Part shown: positions 44,117-55,832 of the stretch, piece after piece | Numbering within the stretch: the first letter of the stretch is position 1 | How the letters are laid out: every line of letters begins with the position of its first letter | Assembly: GCA_003254905.1 (NCBI GenBank) | Contig: QANU01003649.1 | Location: 135,244 to 199,243 of the forward strand | Origin: Nissolia schottii | Taxonomy: Eukaryota > Streptophyta > Magnoliopsida > Fabales > Fabaceae | Direction: 5' to 3' | Length of the DNA: 64,000 bases | Translations under genes and position numbers: made by a program | Notes under the pieces: model-generated | Database searches by the model: none | What the model was told of the DNA's origin: nothing | What the model saw: the letters and a program-made list of their open reading frames with translations, nothing else

Positions 44117-47100
44117 TTAGTTTAGGAATACTGCTGTACACGAATTTGCAAGCTGATATGTACCATGCTGCCACAGAAACTGTTTCTGGCACATGATGGA
44201 AAGCCCTTCACCGAATCTACAAACTTGCGAGTGGTGCTTGAATCGTGTTGTGAGAAATGGACTCTCCAAATCCCCGTCTCTCAGGAGTCTCCGGTTCCTC
44301 TTAGCTGCTAAAGCCGAGCCTTTGTGATTATTGGTAGCGACGGACGGGATCTTCAAGAGGCTGCAGAAGGGAGCACTGGTGAATAGCTTTTGGTAAATTC
44401 TATCAGAGTTTTCAGCTTTTGGTACGTTGTCCTCTTCCTCAACCGAATTGGTCACCTGCTTGGTTTTTGGTCTTTTCATGGCACTCAGCAGCCTGTTTGC
44501 CTCTTCTGCCAATCCAGCAAAGCACCAAGCTTCCGCAACAAGTGAGATTGTGGATTTCTTGGGAATAACGCGAAACTCTTCCATCATTTGGAGTATTCCT
44601 TCTGCTTTCCATGGCTGCTTTGCTTCGGCGTACCCCCAGATCAGGGTCTCAAAGGTCTTGAGATTTGGCGAGATCCCGAATTCACTCATCTTGTTGAAAA
44701 CCCTGATGGCGTCGTCCATTCTCCCGGAACTGCACCATCCGCTTATGACGGTTGTGAGCATAACTACGTTCGGGGGGATGCCCGATTTGTCCATGGAATT
44801 CAGCAGCTCTTCAGCCTTTTCTGTTTCTTGCGCTCGAACGTAGGCTTTGGCAAGAATGCTGTATGCATGCACGTCTGGTTTTACACCAGATTTCAACATG
44901 TTATTGAAGACTTCCTTGCATTTCTCTAAGAATCCAGCTTGGCTCCATGCATTCATTATGGTGCTATATGTTATCACATCTGGTTTAATGTGGAACTCTT
45001 CCATCAACTTTAAAACCTACAAATATATAAATGTAAGAAATTAAACCGAATAGGCAGACATCCACTATACCAAAGAGATCAAATGAGTAATGCTTTCGTT
45101 TTTCAACAATTTAATTAATTGAAAATTTGTGGCGCCCTAATTTGACAAACACCTGAATCAAAACACATGATTCAGACAACAATGGTATAACCCTATAAAT
45201 CCAATTTTTTTTAAAAAAAATTTATTGCTCTTTGGAAGGTTACAACCGACAAACCCCTTCACCATATAGCATGTTGCAAAAGAAAAATGACATGTTGAAT
45301 CACATATGATTCTAACACTCTAACATGAAGAGCCAATATAACTGTATTAAGAAGACAGAGACACATTAGAAATAGGGATAAAAAGATTGGCTCTGGTAAC
45401 GCCAAGAAGAGAGTTTCACACATTCAAATATACCATTGCTAGTTGCTAGTTATCTTTAGCCATTGCTTCTTGCTTTACAGCATATTTAAAATTGAAGTCA
45501 AGATAGTATATAGATTGATTCCATGTTGAATGCCTCTAAGGTCATAATCAACAGGCCTTATCTTAAACACACGCAAAGCAAGTTTAACAAAGAAAAAGAA
45601 TTTCTGACCTACAATCACAAGTTCAAAGTTACCTCATCAACACCATCTTTATCCATCACATCCACAAAGCCATTAACCAGGGTGTTAAGTTCAATGACAT
45701 TAGGCCGCAGGCCCAGTTCCTTCATCCTGTGTAAAAACCTAAGAGCTTCCTTTATTTTACCTTCTCTGCAGTATCCGGTTATGATGATGGTGCACGTTCG
45801 CGCGTTGGGCTCGAAACCGTTCCTCTGCATCTCCAGAATCAGTCCTTCCGCCTGAGCAGTCTGTCCTTTTTGAGCATAAGCCGTTGCTATGGTGTTGAAA
45901 GTGACAACATCTGGTTGCATTCCCGAAGCAGACATCTTAGCCACCACGTTCCAGGCCTCCGAGACATTCCCCAGCTTACACCATGCTCTGATGAGCATGT
46001 TGTATGTGTTGAGATTGGGTTTCAAATTTCCGTCGGTTAACATCCGGTCGAGCAGCTTCATTGACTCATCAGGCTTACCCGCAATCCCAAACCCTTTTAT
46101 CAACGTGTTGTAAGTGCTAGTGCCTGGTCCTAGTCCACTTTCTTTCATCTTCTGGACGGCTCTCATGGCATCCTCCATGTTCCCAGATTCAGCAAATGCA
46201 TTTATGACGGCGTTATAGAATATCGGGTCAGGCCTCATTTGTTTCTCTTCAACTTGTGAGACAATGGAATGTATGTGCTTGAAGCACTTCTGAATGGTGA
46301 GGGCGTTCAACATGGTTGTGTATGTTACTAGAGATGGCTGGTGCCCTGCTTCAATCAGATTATCAAAGATGACGCTCGCTTCCTGAGGCTTTCCCCTTTG
46401 TATCAGGACATTCATCAACTTTGTTCTCGACCGGACGATCCGGCAGCTATTCTTCCCAATGCAGAACGTGCAGCTAGGCTGACTGCCTGAATCTATATTC
46501 TTAGCAATGCCATTCATTTCACTCTTGCCATCAGAATGGCTCCCCTGCCAAATTACATACCGAAAGATAATCAATTTTGATCCGTAATGACTTCTCTTGA
46601 TCTGCTTGTAGACTAGATTTTGACATGCTTTTTAACAAAAGGAACATAAATGCTCAAAAGAATCACCAACTTCACGGAAAACTGCAACCCAATCTTTTAC
46701 TAACAAAAGGAACATAAAACTGCATGAATCTATGACTTGCCACCTATTGCTAAAGCCAAATCATCTTAAAGGCCTAAGCTTCTCAGAAGATTTGAAATCA
46801 CCTATAACAATAACCGTTACTTGAAAATAAACTAGAACAGATGTAACAGTGAATATATATATACTCATTTAAATAGTACTTTTATCGAATTTTAGGTTAC
46901 AACTCACAAATGAAATATGATGCATGCTGACCCTACTGATAACCTAAAAGCATCAGACACTAAAAATTAATTTTTCAAAGAAATACTAAACTTGCCTTCC
47001 TCTTGAGGAAATCTGGAAAGTGTTACTTAGCATTTTCTTCAAATGGTTGCATCGTTGCTTCAGTTATGAAACATCGAAGTTTTCTCCTCTCAAACAACCA

Positions 47101-48052
47101 GGAAATTTTACACTTCTAATTTACACTTCTTTTATTCTTCTAAGCAAGTTTCTATTTTCCGTTATCCACTGACCAGTCAGAATGTCAGAGTTCAGAAGGT
47201 TTATCGTTTGGCTATACAATGATCCCTCTTCAACTGTAGGGCAGTTGCAATGTGCATATTGAGTTCCTATAGAGGGGTTATGTACACATGTGCATAGGGT
47301 TAGATTTGTGCTACGGTGCAAAATTAAGATTCGGTTTAGCGAATATTTCTGTTCTCAAAAAGGATAAGTAAATTTTTTATATTTGGTAAAAAAAAAATGA
47401 AGTGTTTTCATTATTGGCTTTTAAAATTCATAGGAGCTCTTGGGAGCTCGCATAAGTAATTTTTTAAAACTGACTTATACTCTTTAAATATTAAAATACT
47501 ATTATGACCTTAAATTTTAATTGTCATTATTACTCTCATTAATGTTTATATTTATTATAATAATTTTAGATATAAAAGGCATTTCTGGAGTTGAGCATCT
47601 CAGATTTCAACCAGGGGGTGTTTTCTGCAATTGACTCATACATAGTTGGAGGATATTTTGTACAATTTTGCCTCGTTTTTTTCTGGTAATAGTAAATAAC
47701 ACTCACATAGAATAAATTTTAGAATTTCTGACCAATAGCTATAACCTTGAAGAAAACGGAAATTGTATTGGCAAAGAAAAGAATACCATTCGCTGTTACA
47801 GCTCAAGAATTGATACGCGAATCGAGGCATCGCAGAGTAACTACTGTAGTACAAGATTTTAGCCAACTTAGAATTGAAGTTTCTTAGATTTAGATCCAAC
47901 TGAGTGTGTAAACTTTGTACCTTGACAGTTATTGATTGAGATAATCCTTTCCTCGAGTTGGTAGTTGCGGACTGGTCTCTGCTGCTAGTTCCGGAAACTA
48001 CATCATTCTTTTCAGGTTTGTTCATATTCTCCCTTTGGATGGTTTTGCCCAA
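44117..48052 (-). CDS. P-class pentatricopeptide repeat protein, At5g21222/At5g25630-like, three exons
   Basis: Organellar RNA-binding protein by family. Exon 1 48052-47921, exon 2 46544-45633, exon 3 45016-44117. All junctions are phase 0 with GT-AG (AAG|GTAC, GCAG|GGG, GAG|GTAA, GTAG|GTT), giving 647 residues. About 13 PPR motifs of ~35 residues begin at [16 protein letters not shown]. The eighth spans the exon 2/3 junction ([15 protein letters not shown]), which confirms the join. All motifs are P-type and there is no E/DYW tail. An N-terminal [11 protein letters not shown] block precedes the repeats, as in the At5g21222 group. The C-terminal ~120 residues after the repeats are basic and low in motifs. 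The start at 48052 is the only ATG in frame before the donor; a transit peptide is not obvious. Confidence 0.9.
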
Positions 48053-48630
48053 AGCTCAGTTGCTTCACTGTAGAACGAGGACTGTGGTTATGAGCACGAA
48101 ATTGCAGGAGACGAGTGGGGTCGATGGTTGTGTTGTGTAAATAGCATGCATGCTCAGGCAGAATTGGATTACAGGTGGCGTCATGATGTCCAACGAAAAA
48201 TAAAATATTCTTATTATCCACAAAAGAAAACAGATAACCCGGCGGGGAATGTGGGATAAGGAGTCAAAAATAAGTTGATGATTCACGAAGGGATAACAAT
48301 GTAGCTTCGAATTTCTCTCTTTGTCTCTTTCTTGCTATTGCTATCCGAAGGAAACGATATATATATTTCAATACTCAAGTTGAATAAACAAATAAATGAG
48401 ACTTATTGGTTTTTTTCCTTTGTTCAAAAACGTGATTTTGAATTTGATTGGAATCACTGATGGTGTAGGATCTGTCCCAGTGTGTCAAATTGATCCCAAG
48501 TTTTCACTGGCTAAATCTTTTTTTCTCATATTGCAGGTACCGTCATAGGAATTGAGACATTAACCAACTCTTAAGGTTGTTTTTATAGAGAAGATTAGGG
48601 TTAGGTAGTAATTACACAAATTATTATAAT
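48053..48630. other. Upstream region of the PPR gene
   Basis: Presumed promoter and 5' UTR (minus direction). No certain TATA box. A (AT)n-like stretch at 48356. No other gene supported. Confidence 0.4.
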
Positions 48631-48856
48631 AAAAATGCTACATGTACATCTAATTTTATACACTCATACATACACCATTAATAATGCACAAACTTTATTC
48701 TCACGAGTGCACAAACATTACAAACTTATAGATGATATTCTCAATTATACTTAATTAAGTGTACAAACATTACAGACATTAAAACATAAAGTTTATGTAT
48801 ATAAGTATAGGGTGTATGTATGGTGTATATTTTTTGGTGTACGTGTAGCAGGACTC
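48631..48856. mobile_element. Mutator-like MITE with 9-10 bp target duplication
   Basis: 226 bp. Inverted ends TGCTACATGTACATC (left) and TGCTACACGTACACC (complement of right). Flanked on both sides by TTATTATAAT (48621-48630, 48857-48866), a 9-10 bp duplication as for MULEs. The interior is an AT-rich imperfect palindrome (ATACACC and GGTGTAT blocks). Confidence 0.8.
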
Positions 48857-49077
48857 TTATTATAATGCTCATGAAATTTCTTTATTTTATTTTATTTTAT
48901 CTTATGTTGAATAAATGAGTACCCAATATGAGTGGACCCACCACATTCCAACATCTCCCACATTCCGCCACATTCAAACATAATGGGAGTGCTTATTTGA
49001 ACTTAAGAAACAAATTCTCATTAGAACATTACTAGAAAATAGCATATTACTATCTAAATATTACTATCGAAAAACCA

Positions 49078-49635
49078 TCCAACAGTATTACCGCCAGAAA
49101 ACACGATAGAATCTGAGACGAGCCGAATTATTAATTTTGGTCACGATTACCGTCAGACACAAGAAACCAACAATAATTCCGAGGTAATAGTTGGCGCCAA
49201 GTGGCGCGAGCATAGGCAAAAGTATTACCGTCGGTAGTTTCGAACGGTAATAGGTTGGAAATTTTAGGGGGGAACGTGATCACAACACACATGACGTTCA
49301 CATTTATTCCGTTGGACGATTTCGACGGTAAAAGGTAACGAATCTGATGAGACACATTTTTCCACGGATGAAACCCTAAACCATTTACCGTTGAAAATTG
49401 CCGACGGTAATGTCATTGAAAAGTGAACAGTTGCATGTGCTCTAAAGAGCACAACGTTCGAATAGTTACCGTCGGACAAGTCCGACGGTAATATGAACGA
49501 TTGTGCGTGTACCATTTCAGTGGTTACCATTGGAAAAAATTGACAGTAATTGTCTCGAACAACGAAAGGGCACACGTTATTAATGTGGCGACAACAGTCG
49601 TCTCATTACTATCGGATTTATCCGACGGTAATGTT
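49078..49635 (+). repeat. Eight CACTA subterminal repeats (TTACCGTCGGA / TCCGACGGTAA)
   Basis: Inverted half-sites TTACCGTCGGA and TCCGACGGTAA, separated by 3-8 bases, recur about every 75-85 bases at ~49087, 49148, 49225, 49305, 49384, 49464, 49523 and 49602. The one at 49464 is perfect. In En/Spm such subterminal repeats are binding sites for the TNPA protein. TATATATATAG follows at 49637. Confidence 0.85.
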
Positions 49636-50537
49636 TCTATATATATAGCTCCTCCGTGAGTTCTACTGTCACTTCCATAATTTTCTCTTCCTCACTTCCT
49701 CCTCCGCTCTCCTCTGCTGCAGCCACTACTGCTGCCGGAGCCCGGGGGACCACAATCGCCACCTCCACCGTCACTGCCAGCACAGATAAAGTTAGGTTTA
49801 ATTTTTGTGTTTTGTATTTTTTATATATTTTGGTTTTTTATGTATTTACTTTTAATATGTGTTTTTATATATTTAGTTTTTTTATATAATTACTTTTAAT
49901 TTGTATTTTTTATATATTTAGTTTTAGTATATATCTACTTTTAATTTGTATTTTTTATATATTTAGTTTAGATGTATCCATATGTCATTCTTTGAATTGA
50001 GAATCAAAAGAAATAGACATAAAAACATACTTAGTTGACCTGTTCATGTGTTATCTAATGTCTATTAGGGTTAAGCATTAGAAGAAAGAATATTAGGCAA
50101 ACATGAGAGAGAATATGCAGTGGATAGAATCATTAGAAGAAACTGAAAGAACTAGTGGATGTTGCACATGATATGTAATGTACGGAAAAAAAAATGGATC
50201 AATTTTCCATATTAGGGTTTAGGTGCTTTATTTTCTATACTTGATTGTTGCTTGTGGTAATTTAATCTTTTGGTTTTTCTAAATACAATGCATACCAATG
50301 TGTGTTTGTACTATAATGCCCCTATTTACAAAACTTATTACCAAAATACCACTGCTTTATATATGTTGATTTAGGGCTTTGTTAATATGTTCATAGTTTT
50401 ATAAATATATATAGTTAGTTAGTTAGTTGATATATATATATAGTTTATATATTAAGTTTTATATATTTAGCTTATACTAGGATATAGTTAGTTTTATATA
50501 TTTACTTGTTAATATGTGTTGCTATTGTTCTTTTAAT

Positions 50538-52411
50538 ATGGATAAGGGAAAGGGAAAATTGCCCGACTACTATTCCGCGTCTAAGCGGGGTAATAGGGGG
50601 AGGGGCCGAGGTGGCTGCTTAGGCTTGACGTAAAGCAGCACGCCGGCGTCGTCGAGCTGGGTGGTTGAGGATGGTTTTATGTCGACCTTGGGCTACGTGC
50701 CGCCACTGTCAGTAGGAGATGGCGCCCTTCCTTCAAGCGATGTTCTGCCACAACTCAGCTTCATGCCTCGTTTGTCATCAGGGGCGGCGAGGTTTGGAAG
50801 TTACAACGCATAACCAGGTCCATCACCTTGTGCTTCCTCAGAGGCAAGGCAGTCGCCACAGCCGCCATAATCGAAGACTCCCACCATCCGCGTCACAGTT
50901 AGGGCGGTTCTGGATCCGGATGGACAAGAATAACAGTGGGTAAGTATTAATTTTTTTTTGTTTTATTTTATATGCAACATATTTAGGGTTTGTATTTATT
51001 TATTTTTAATATTACTAATACTCAGTATATATGTTTGTATACGTAGGTGGATTCCCCACAAGGCTCCTAGCCACGCTATTACAGAGACGATCAAAAAATT
51101 CTACAATAGAGTTGTCTCTATGTGGCAGGAGTACGCTAAGGAGGAAAAGGAACACATGTTCAATCTATGGAAGTTAATTTTTTGATTGTTTTTTAATAAA
51201 TATAAATTTTTTTGTTCAATTATTTATGTTATTAATTAGTAATGTTTTCATATTTGTTTTTTCAGGATCATTTCGAGTATGATCCTTCTGAAGAGGCCGG
51301 CATGAAGAAGGCGTTCGGTTATTGGGCCGGTTGTCGTCTCCAGCAGTTGTTGCGGGACATCCACTCGGGGAAGAACAAAGACCCGAGCTGGTTGACTCTT
51401 GAGCAGTTTGCTCAGCTTCGCGCCATTTGGGCCTTAGACGAGTTTAAAGCTCGGTCTGAGAACTCAAAGCGTGCCCCCGCTTAGGGTTGGGGGGCAACGT
51501 TCACACCAGCTGCTCTGCGAGTTTGCCGTCGAGATGGATCAAGATAGTACGTAATTGCGCACCTTAATTTATTCTACAATCGTTATGTATTGTATTTTAG
51601 TTTTGTACTTAAATAACAAATTTATACTTTAAACTAATATTTAAACAACTGAGTATTTAGTGCCGACAGATAGGTCGGGAGCCGTCGGAGGCTGAGCTAT
51701 TCTGCGAGACGCGAATAAGTCTTGGTGGGTCGACGATCGCTCACAACAATTGCGGTGAGTATTCTCATATATTAACAATTGTTAATTATTTTATTACATA
51801 ATTCGTAAATGTTAATTTCTCATATATTTGTTAAATTTTAATTTCCTATAATAATAATTATTAACATTTTTATTTTCATAGGCTACATGCAAGGAGGCAC
51901 GTCAGGCTGCGCAGACTCAGCAAGCTGAGAGTGCATCCCCAGGTACCGAGCCAAGCCCCATTAATGAGAACGTGGTTTGGCTTGAGGTGGTTGGCGGTAT
52001 GAAACGCAATCGCGTGTACAGCTGGGGGACATAGCTCTCGGTTACAACAAAGGGCCTCGGTCGGCGGCTTCATCTACTGATGGGACATTGATGCAAGAAC
52101 GCGAAGATCTCCTCGAGCACGTATTCAAGCTGAACCATGAGTTGCACGTGCAGGTAGTCAAGACCCAGGAGGTTCGTCAGAAGCTGCACATTATCAAGGG
52201 GAAGATGAATGAGAAACTCATGAGGATGTGGGCCATCTTCGATGAATCTGCTGGATCAATCATGTCTGCCACTCGTCAGATACCTCCTGATATGTTATCT
52301 GATTCGGACGATGAGGGTGCCGACGAAGATAATAGTGAGGATGCTGCCTTTGATGATGCTTCTAACGATGATCCTATAAACTTAGGAGATTGGAATTATT
52401 TATTCTTTTAA
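50538..52411 (+). pseudogene. Transposase_24-like (Ptta/En/Spm) CACTA protein, broken
   Basis: Starts MDKGKGKLPDYYSASKRGNR at 50538, then a linker with several in-frame TAA codons and a frameshift before exon 2. Later exons carry WIPHKAPSHAITETIKKFYN and MWQEYAKEEKEHMFNLWK (51051-51180), DHFEYDPSEE to WLTLEQFAQLRAIWALDEFK (51265-51484), a short block near 51715 (STIAHNNC-like), then WLEVVGGMKRNRVY with a frame change, and a C-terminal coiled coil with acidic tail (51978-52411, EREDLLEHVFKLNHELHVQV ... DNSEDAAFDD). The order is that of the plant Transposase_24 family, which accompanies TNP2 in CACTA elements. Confidence 0.75.
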
Positions 52412-53400
52412 TAATATTTTTTGTAATTGTTAAGTATATTTTGAATTTTAACTTGTGTAGTTTTTTTTCTCTTAAATATATCACGAATTTATTATTTTTC
52501 AACACGAAAAATCTCCATTATTTATAAGAGAAGTTATCAGTGACGTTGAACACATTAATTCCTAAAGAAGTGAGTACAAGTATTATTATTTGAGAAAATC
52601 AAAGAATTTCTAATTCATACCCATAATTTGATATCGAATTTTCTATATAATTTTTCCCTCCCTTGAGTGACTCCACATTTTCCATATTGAATCCAATTGC
52701 ATTGGTACTTGAAGATTTAGCAAGAATCAGAAGAGAGATCAAAAAAATAATGCCTAATCCAATTTAGACAAGAGTAGTGTGTAATTTGGAGATCATGTTA
52801 TAGCACTAGCTTTAAAGAAAAGTTGGAGAAAATGGATTAGACCAATGAAGGATAGAAGTAAAGTTGCAAAAATTTCATTCATAAATCACATATGGTGTAA
52901 TGTGTTACCGTCGATTATTTTTGACAGTAACAATCCTAAACCCTAACCCTAAATGGTGTAGTGTGTTACTGTCGATTATTTTTATGATAACAATCCTAAC
53001 CCTAAATCCTAACCATCTCATGCGACATGTTTCTTGTCTCGCATGAGACTAACAAATCAGAGAGCAAACTTGAGGTTCTGTTAGGTGCCTTGTCCGAGAT
53101 CTAATGTGACTCGCACGAGACCTTTTAGCATCGAATATTTCCAACGGTAAAGACCCTAGACCCCTAAACGCAACTTTGAGGTTCTGTGAGGTGTCCTGCG
53201 CCAGATCTACTGTGACTTATGCGAAAATCAAAATTTGTCAAAATTTTGTGCCATTTTTTCTTATTGTCAGAATTTTTGACATAATTCCGATGGTAAGCGT
53301 ATTATTTATATGATGTGTTTTGATAAAGCGATTATAATCGAACCGCTCCTATTTACCGTCAGAAATATCTGACAGTAATGTTCTGAAAAATAACGTAGTC

Positions 53401-54116
53401 AAATTTCACTCCCCATTTCCATCATTTCCTTTCATTATCTTCTTTTCCACTCTATTTTCCCTCTTCTCCTCCTTCCTCTTCATTCCTCCATCACAACCAC
53501 CACAACTTGTTCCACCACCACAATTTCCTCTGCCACAACCATTTCCAGCACCCTCTTACACCACCACCACCACCACCACCAGTACCACCACGTGCTATCA
53601 CCACCACAACCATATCCACTACCCTCTTACACCACCACTACCACAATCTCATCCACCACCACCATCACCACTTCTTGCTAGGTCTAAACATGATTACTTC
53701 TCTCTTTTTAATTATTTCATTCAATTTCATTAATAATGTCAATTTGTAATTGAATTTTTTGTGTGGTGATATGTTTATTTAGGACATTGGAGAAGATGTC
53801 TATTTTGCGAATTGAAGGAGTCGCTGAAGTTTGTATCGACATTTAGGTATGTATGTTATGACAATACGTAGGATAGCGACTTATTTTATTAGGATAGATT
53901 TGTAGGAATGGAGTTATATGACTGGACTGGGGGAAACATGTTTAGCGTTTCTTTTCAACCTTGTTTGAATTGTTGTGTTGTCAACGGTGATTACATGTTG
54001 TTTGCGGAGATTGGAGGGAATCTGCTTTATAATGGTTTAGGAATAATTGTGTTGAATTAAGAATGTATGTTGCCATAATGAAATTAGACAAAGATAACTA
54101 ATTTTGAAACGGTTTA
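53401..54116 (+). other. CCA-rich stretch and spacer before a TNP2-like fragment
   Basis: (CCA)n-rich DNA at 53500-53680 would encode Pro/His/Thr repeats but has no stable frame. The sequence GACATTGGAGAAGATG at 53783 could be a leader exon. No complete gene. Confidence 0.4.
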
Positions 54117-54262
54117 ATGCAATGCGAGTGTAGGAAGTGTGCAAACATAATTCGACCGAACCGATTTTCGATGTACGACCGATATTACAAGAATCGGGGA
54201 GTGATAAAGCCTAAAATTTTGGAGGGTGTGGACTACTTCTGCAGAACAACCCAACCAAAGGT
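54117..54262 (+). pseudogene. Fragment resembling the N-terminus of a CACTA TNP2 transposase
   Basis: MQCECRKCANIIRPNRFSMY followed by DRYYKNRGVIKPKILEGVDYF resembles the MYDR...NRxGLxPxFxEGVxxFI block of TNP2 proteins. It ends at TTQPK|GTAATT, a possible splice donor, and then the sequence changes to Ty3 retroelement-like DNA. Only ~48 residues remain. Confidence 0.45.
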
Positions 54263-55832
54263 AATTACTAACCCATGTAGTCAGTTTTTCTCTCCTTCCT
54301 TTCACATTAGATTCATGCATAAGGATTATGCATTATTTAAAGTTGGGGGTGGGGAAAACTCACATTCATTTTACTTCATGCATTTGTTTTCTATTTTCTT
54401 TGGATAGATTTTATTTGAAAAAAAAATTATCAAATCAAAATAATTGAAAATTTTGAAAATTTCCTATGATTAGATCTTGGTTATGATATCGGTTTTGACC
54501 CTAATGATTATAATAATTGCTAATCTGCCAACTAGGTAGTAACTGATAATTATTTGTTTGAACCTGCTGAAAAACTGATTTGTGCTTGTTTGAATCATGT
54601 CTCTTGAATTCTTATTATGCACTTATATATAAACTCTGAGGAGCTTGGTAGCATTGTCTAATTTTTTGCAATTCTGTGCTTGTGTTTTTGTTTAGACAAA
54701 TTCTAGAACCTTAGTTGATCCCTATGGCAATAAGCTCAAGTGAACCATTATCTAAGGAAGTGATCTACCTATAGTTTGGAACCTCATAAAAGTAAGCCTT
54801 CATAACCCACATTTTTTGATCTCTAGTCACCCCCTTTGAGCCATGTATAAGCCTTAATTACTTTGGCAGCAGTCTGTTAACCAGTGTGCCCCTTGTTTTA
54901 TTGACCCCTTTGAACCCTAAAAATACCCTCAAGCCTAAACTGTTAGATTCATTTCATAGGGTATTGCCCCCATGATGACAAAAACAAGCATTCATGCTTT
55001 TAACCTCAAAATGGCGACAAAAAGGGAAGTCAAAGGGTGGAAAAGTAAAAAGTGAGAAGAAAAGAAAAGAAAAGAAAAAGAAGGAGAAAAATACAAAAAG
55101 AAGTGAAAAGGGAGGAAAGGGGAATAAAGGAAAATGGACCACCAATCAAACCAAAAGAGGAATGAATGTTCAACAAACTAAAAGTTAGGGGGTTCAACAT
55201 TTGAGTGGGTTTAGGAGAGAGGATTCCTTAAGTTGAGGGTATAGAAATAAACCTAAATGACTATTCCATAATACCCCCACCTAAGCCATACTTTACAAGT
55301 TTAGTAAAGTCCTTTTGTTCCCCAGTCTTGTGCTAGCTTGAGTGGAAAGAAAGAAGGAAAAATACTAATCTATAACATCTTGTCTTTGTCTGAGCACTTG
55401 CATAATCTTGATTTGATTGGGACTTGGCTCCCCATAAATGCACGCACATGCTAAGTTCTATTAGACATGATTTCCTTGCACAATTTCGTGGTTTAATGGT
55501 TTAGACTTATGATTTTTATTTACTGTTGTTGTTAACTGTATGTAGCAATAATGAGGGGTGTAACCCCAATTTCCATATCTAAGTATTTCACATGGACAAA
55601 CATTTCTTGTTTTATTTTTTTGTTTAGTTTAGTAGTTTTGAGTCAGCTTAAGTGCCTCCCTGAATTTCGTGACTTTGTAGGGGGGGTTTATAGTTATCGC
55701 CACGACAAAAAGATTTTTGTTTCCTTTTGTTTTTATCAAAAATTTTGTTCTTAATCTAATTGAAGACTCATTTTATTTTTCTTTTTTTCTTTTTCTTTGC
55801 TCAGGGACTAGCAAAGTTCTCAAGTTGGGGGC
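54263..55832 (+). mobile_element. 3' internal region of a Ty3 retrotransposon (non-coding)
   Basis: Contains AAAGTTGGGGGTGGGG (54340), a long purine-rich tract (55040-55130), and ends in the polypurine tract CAAGTTGGGGGC before the LTR at 55833. This arrangement is typical of the non-coding 3' part of Athila/Tat-type elements. No pol domain is present; the 5' part of the element is absent. Confidence 0.5.

Larger units (their letters stand above)
49027..53400 (+). mobile_element. CACTA transposon with palindromic subterminal repeats
   Basis: Left end CATTACTAGAAAATAG (one change from CACTACTAGAAAA). The right end in complement reads GACTACGTTATTTTTCAG (expected CACTA). The first internal positions agree between ends (ATTACTATC, ATTACTGTC). 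Subterminal palindromes of CCGTCGG/CCGACGG lie on the left (eight units) and fewer on the right (52910-53375). It encodes a broken Transposase_24-like gene and no TNP2 inside these limits, so it is non-autonomous. Confidence 0.7.

Noticed and set aside
44427..44843. Plus-strand frames opposite the PPR exons (also 45889-46113)
   Set aside because: Antisense shadows of the repeat-rich PPR coding sequence.
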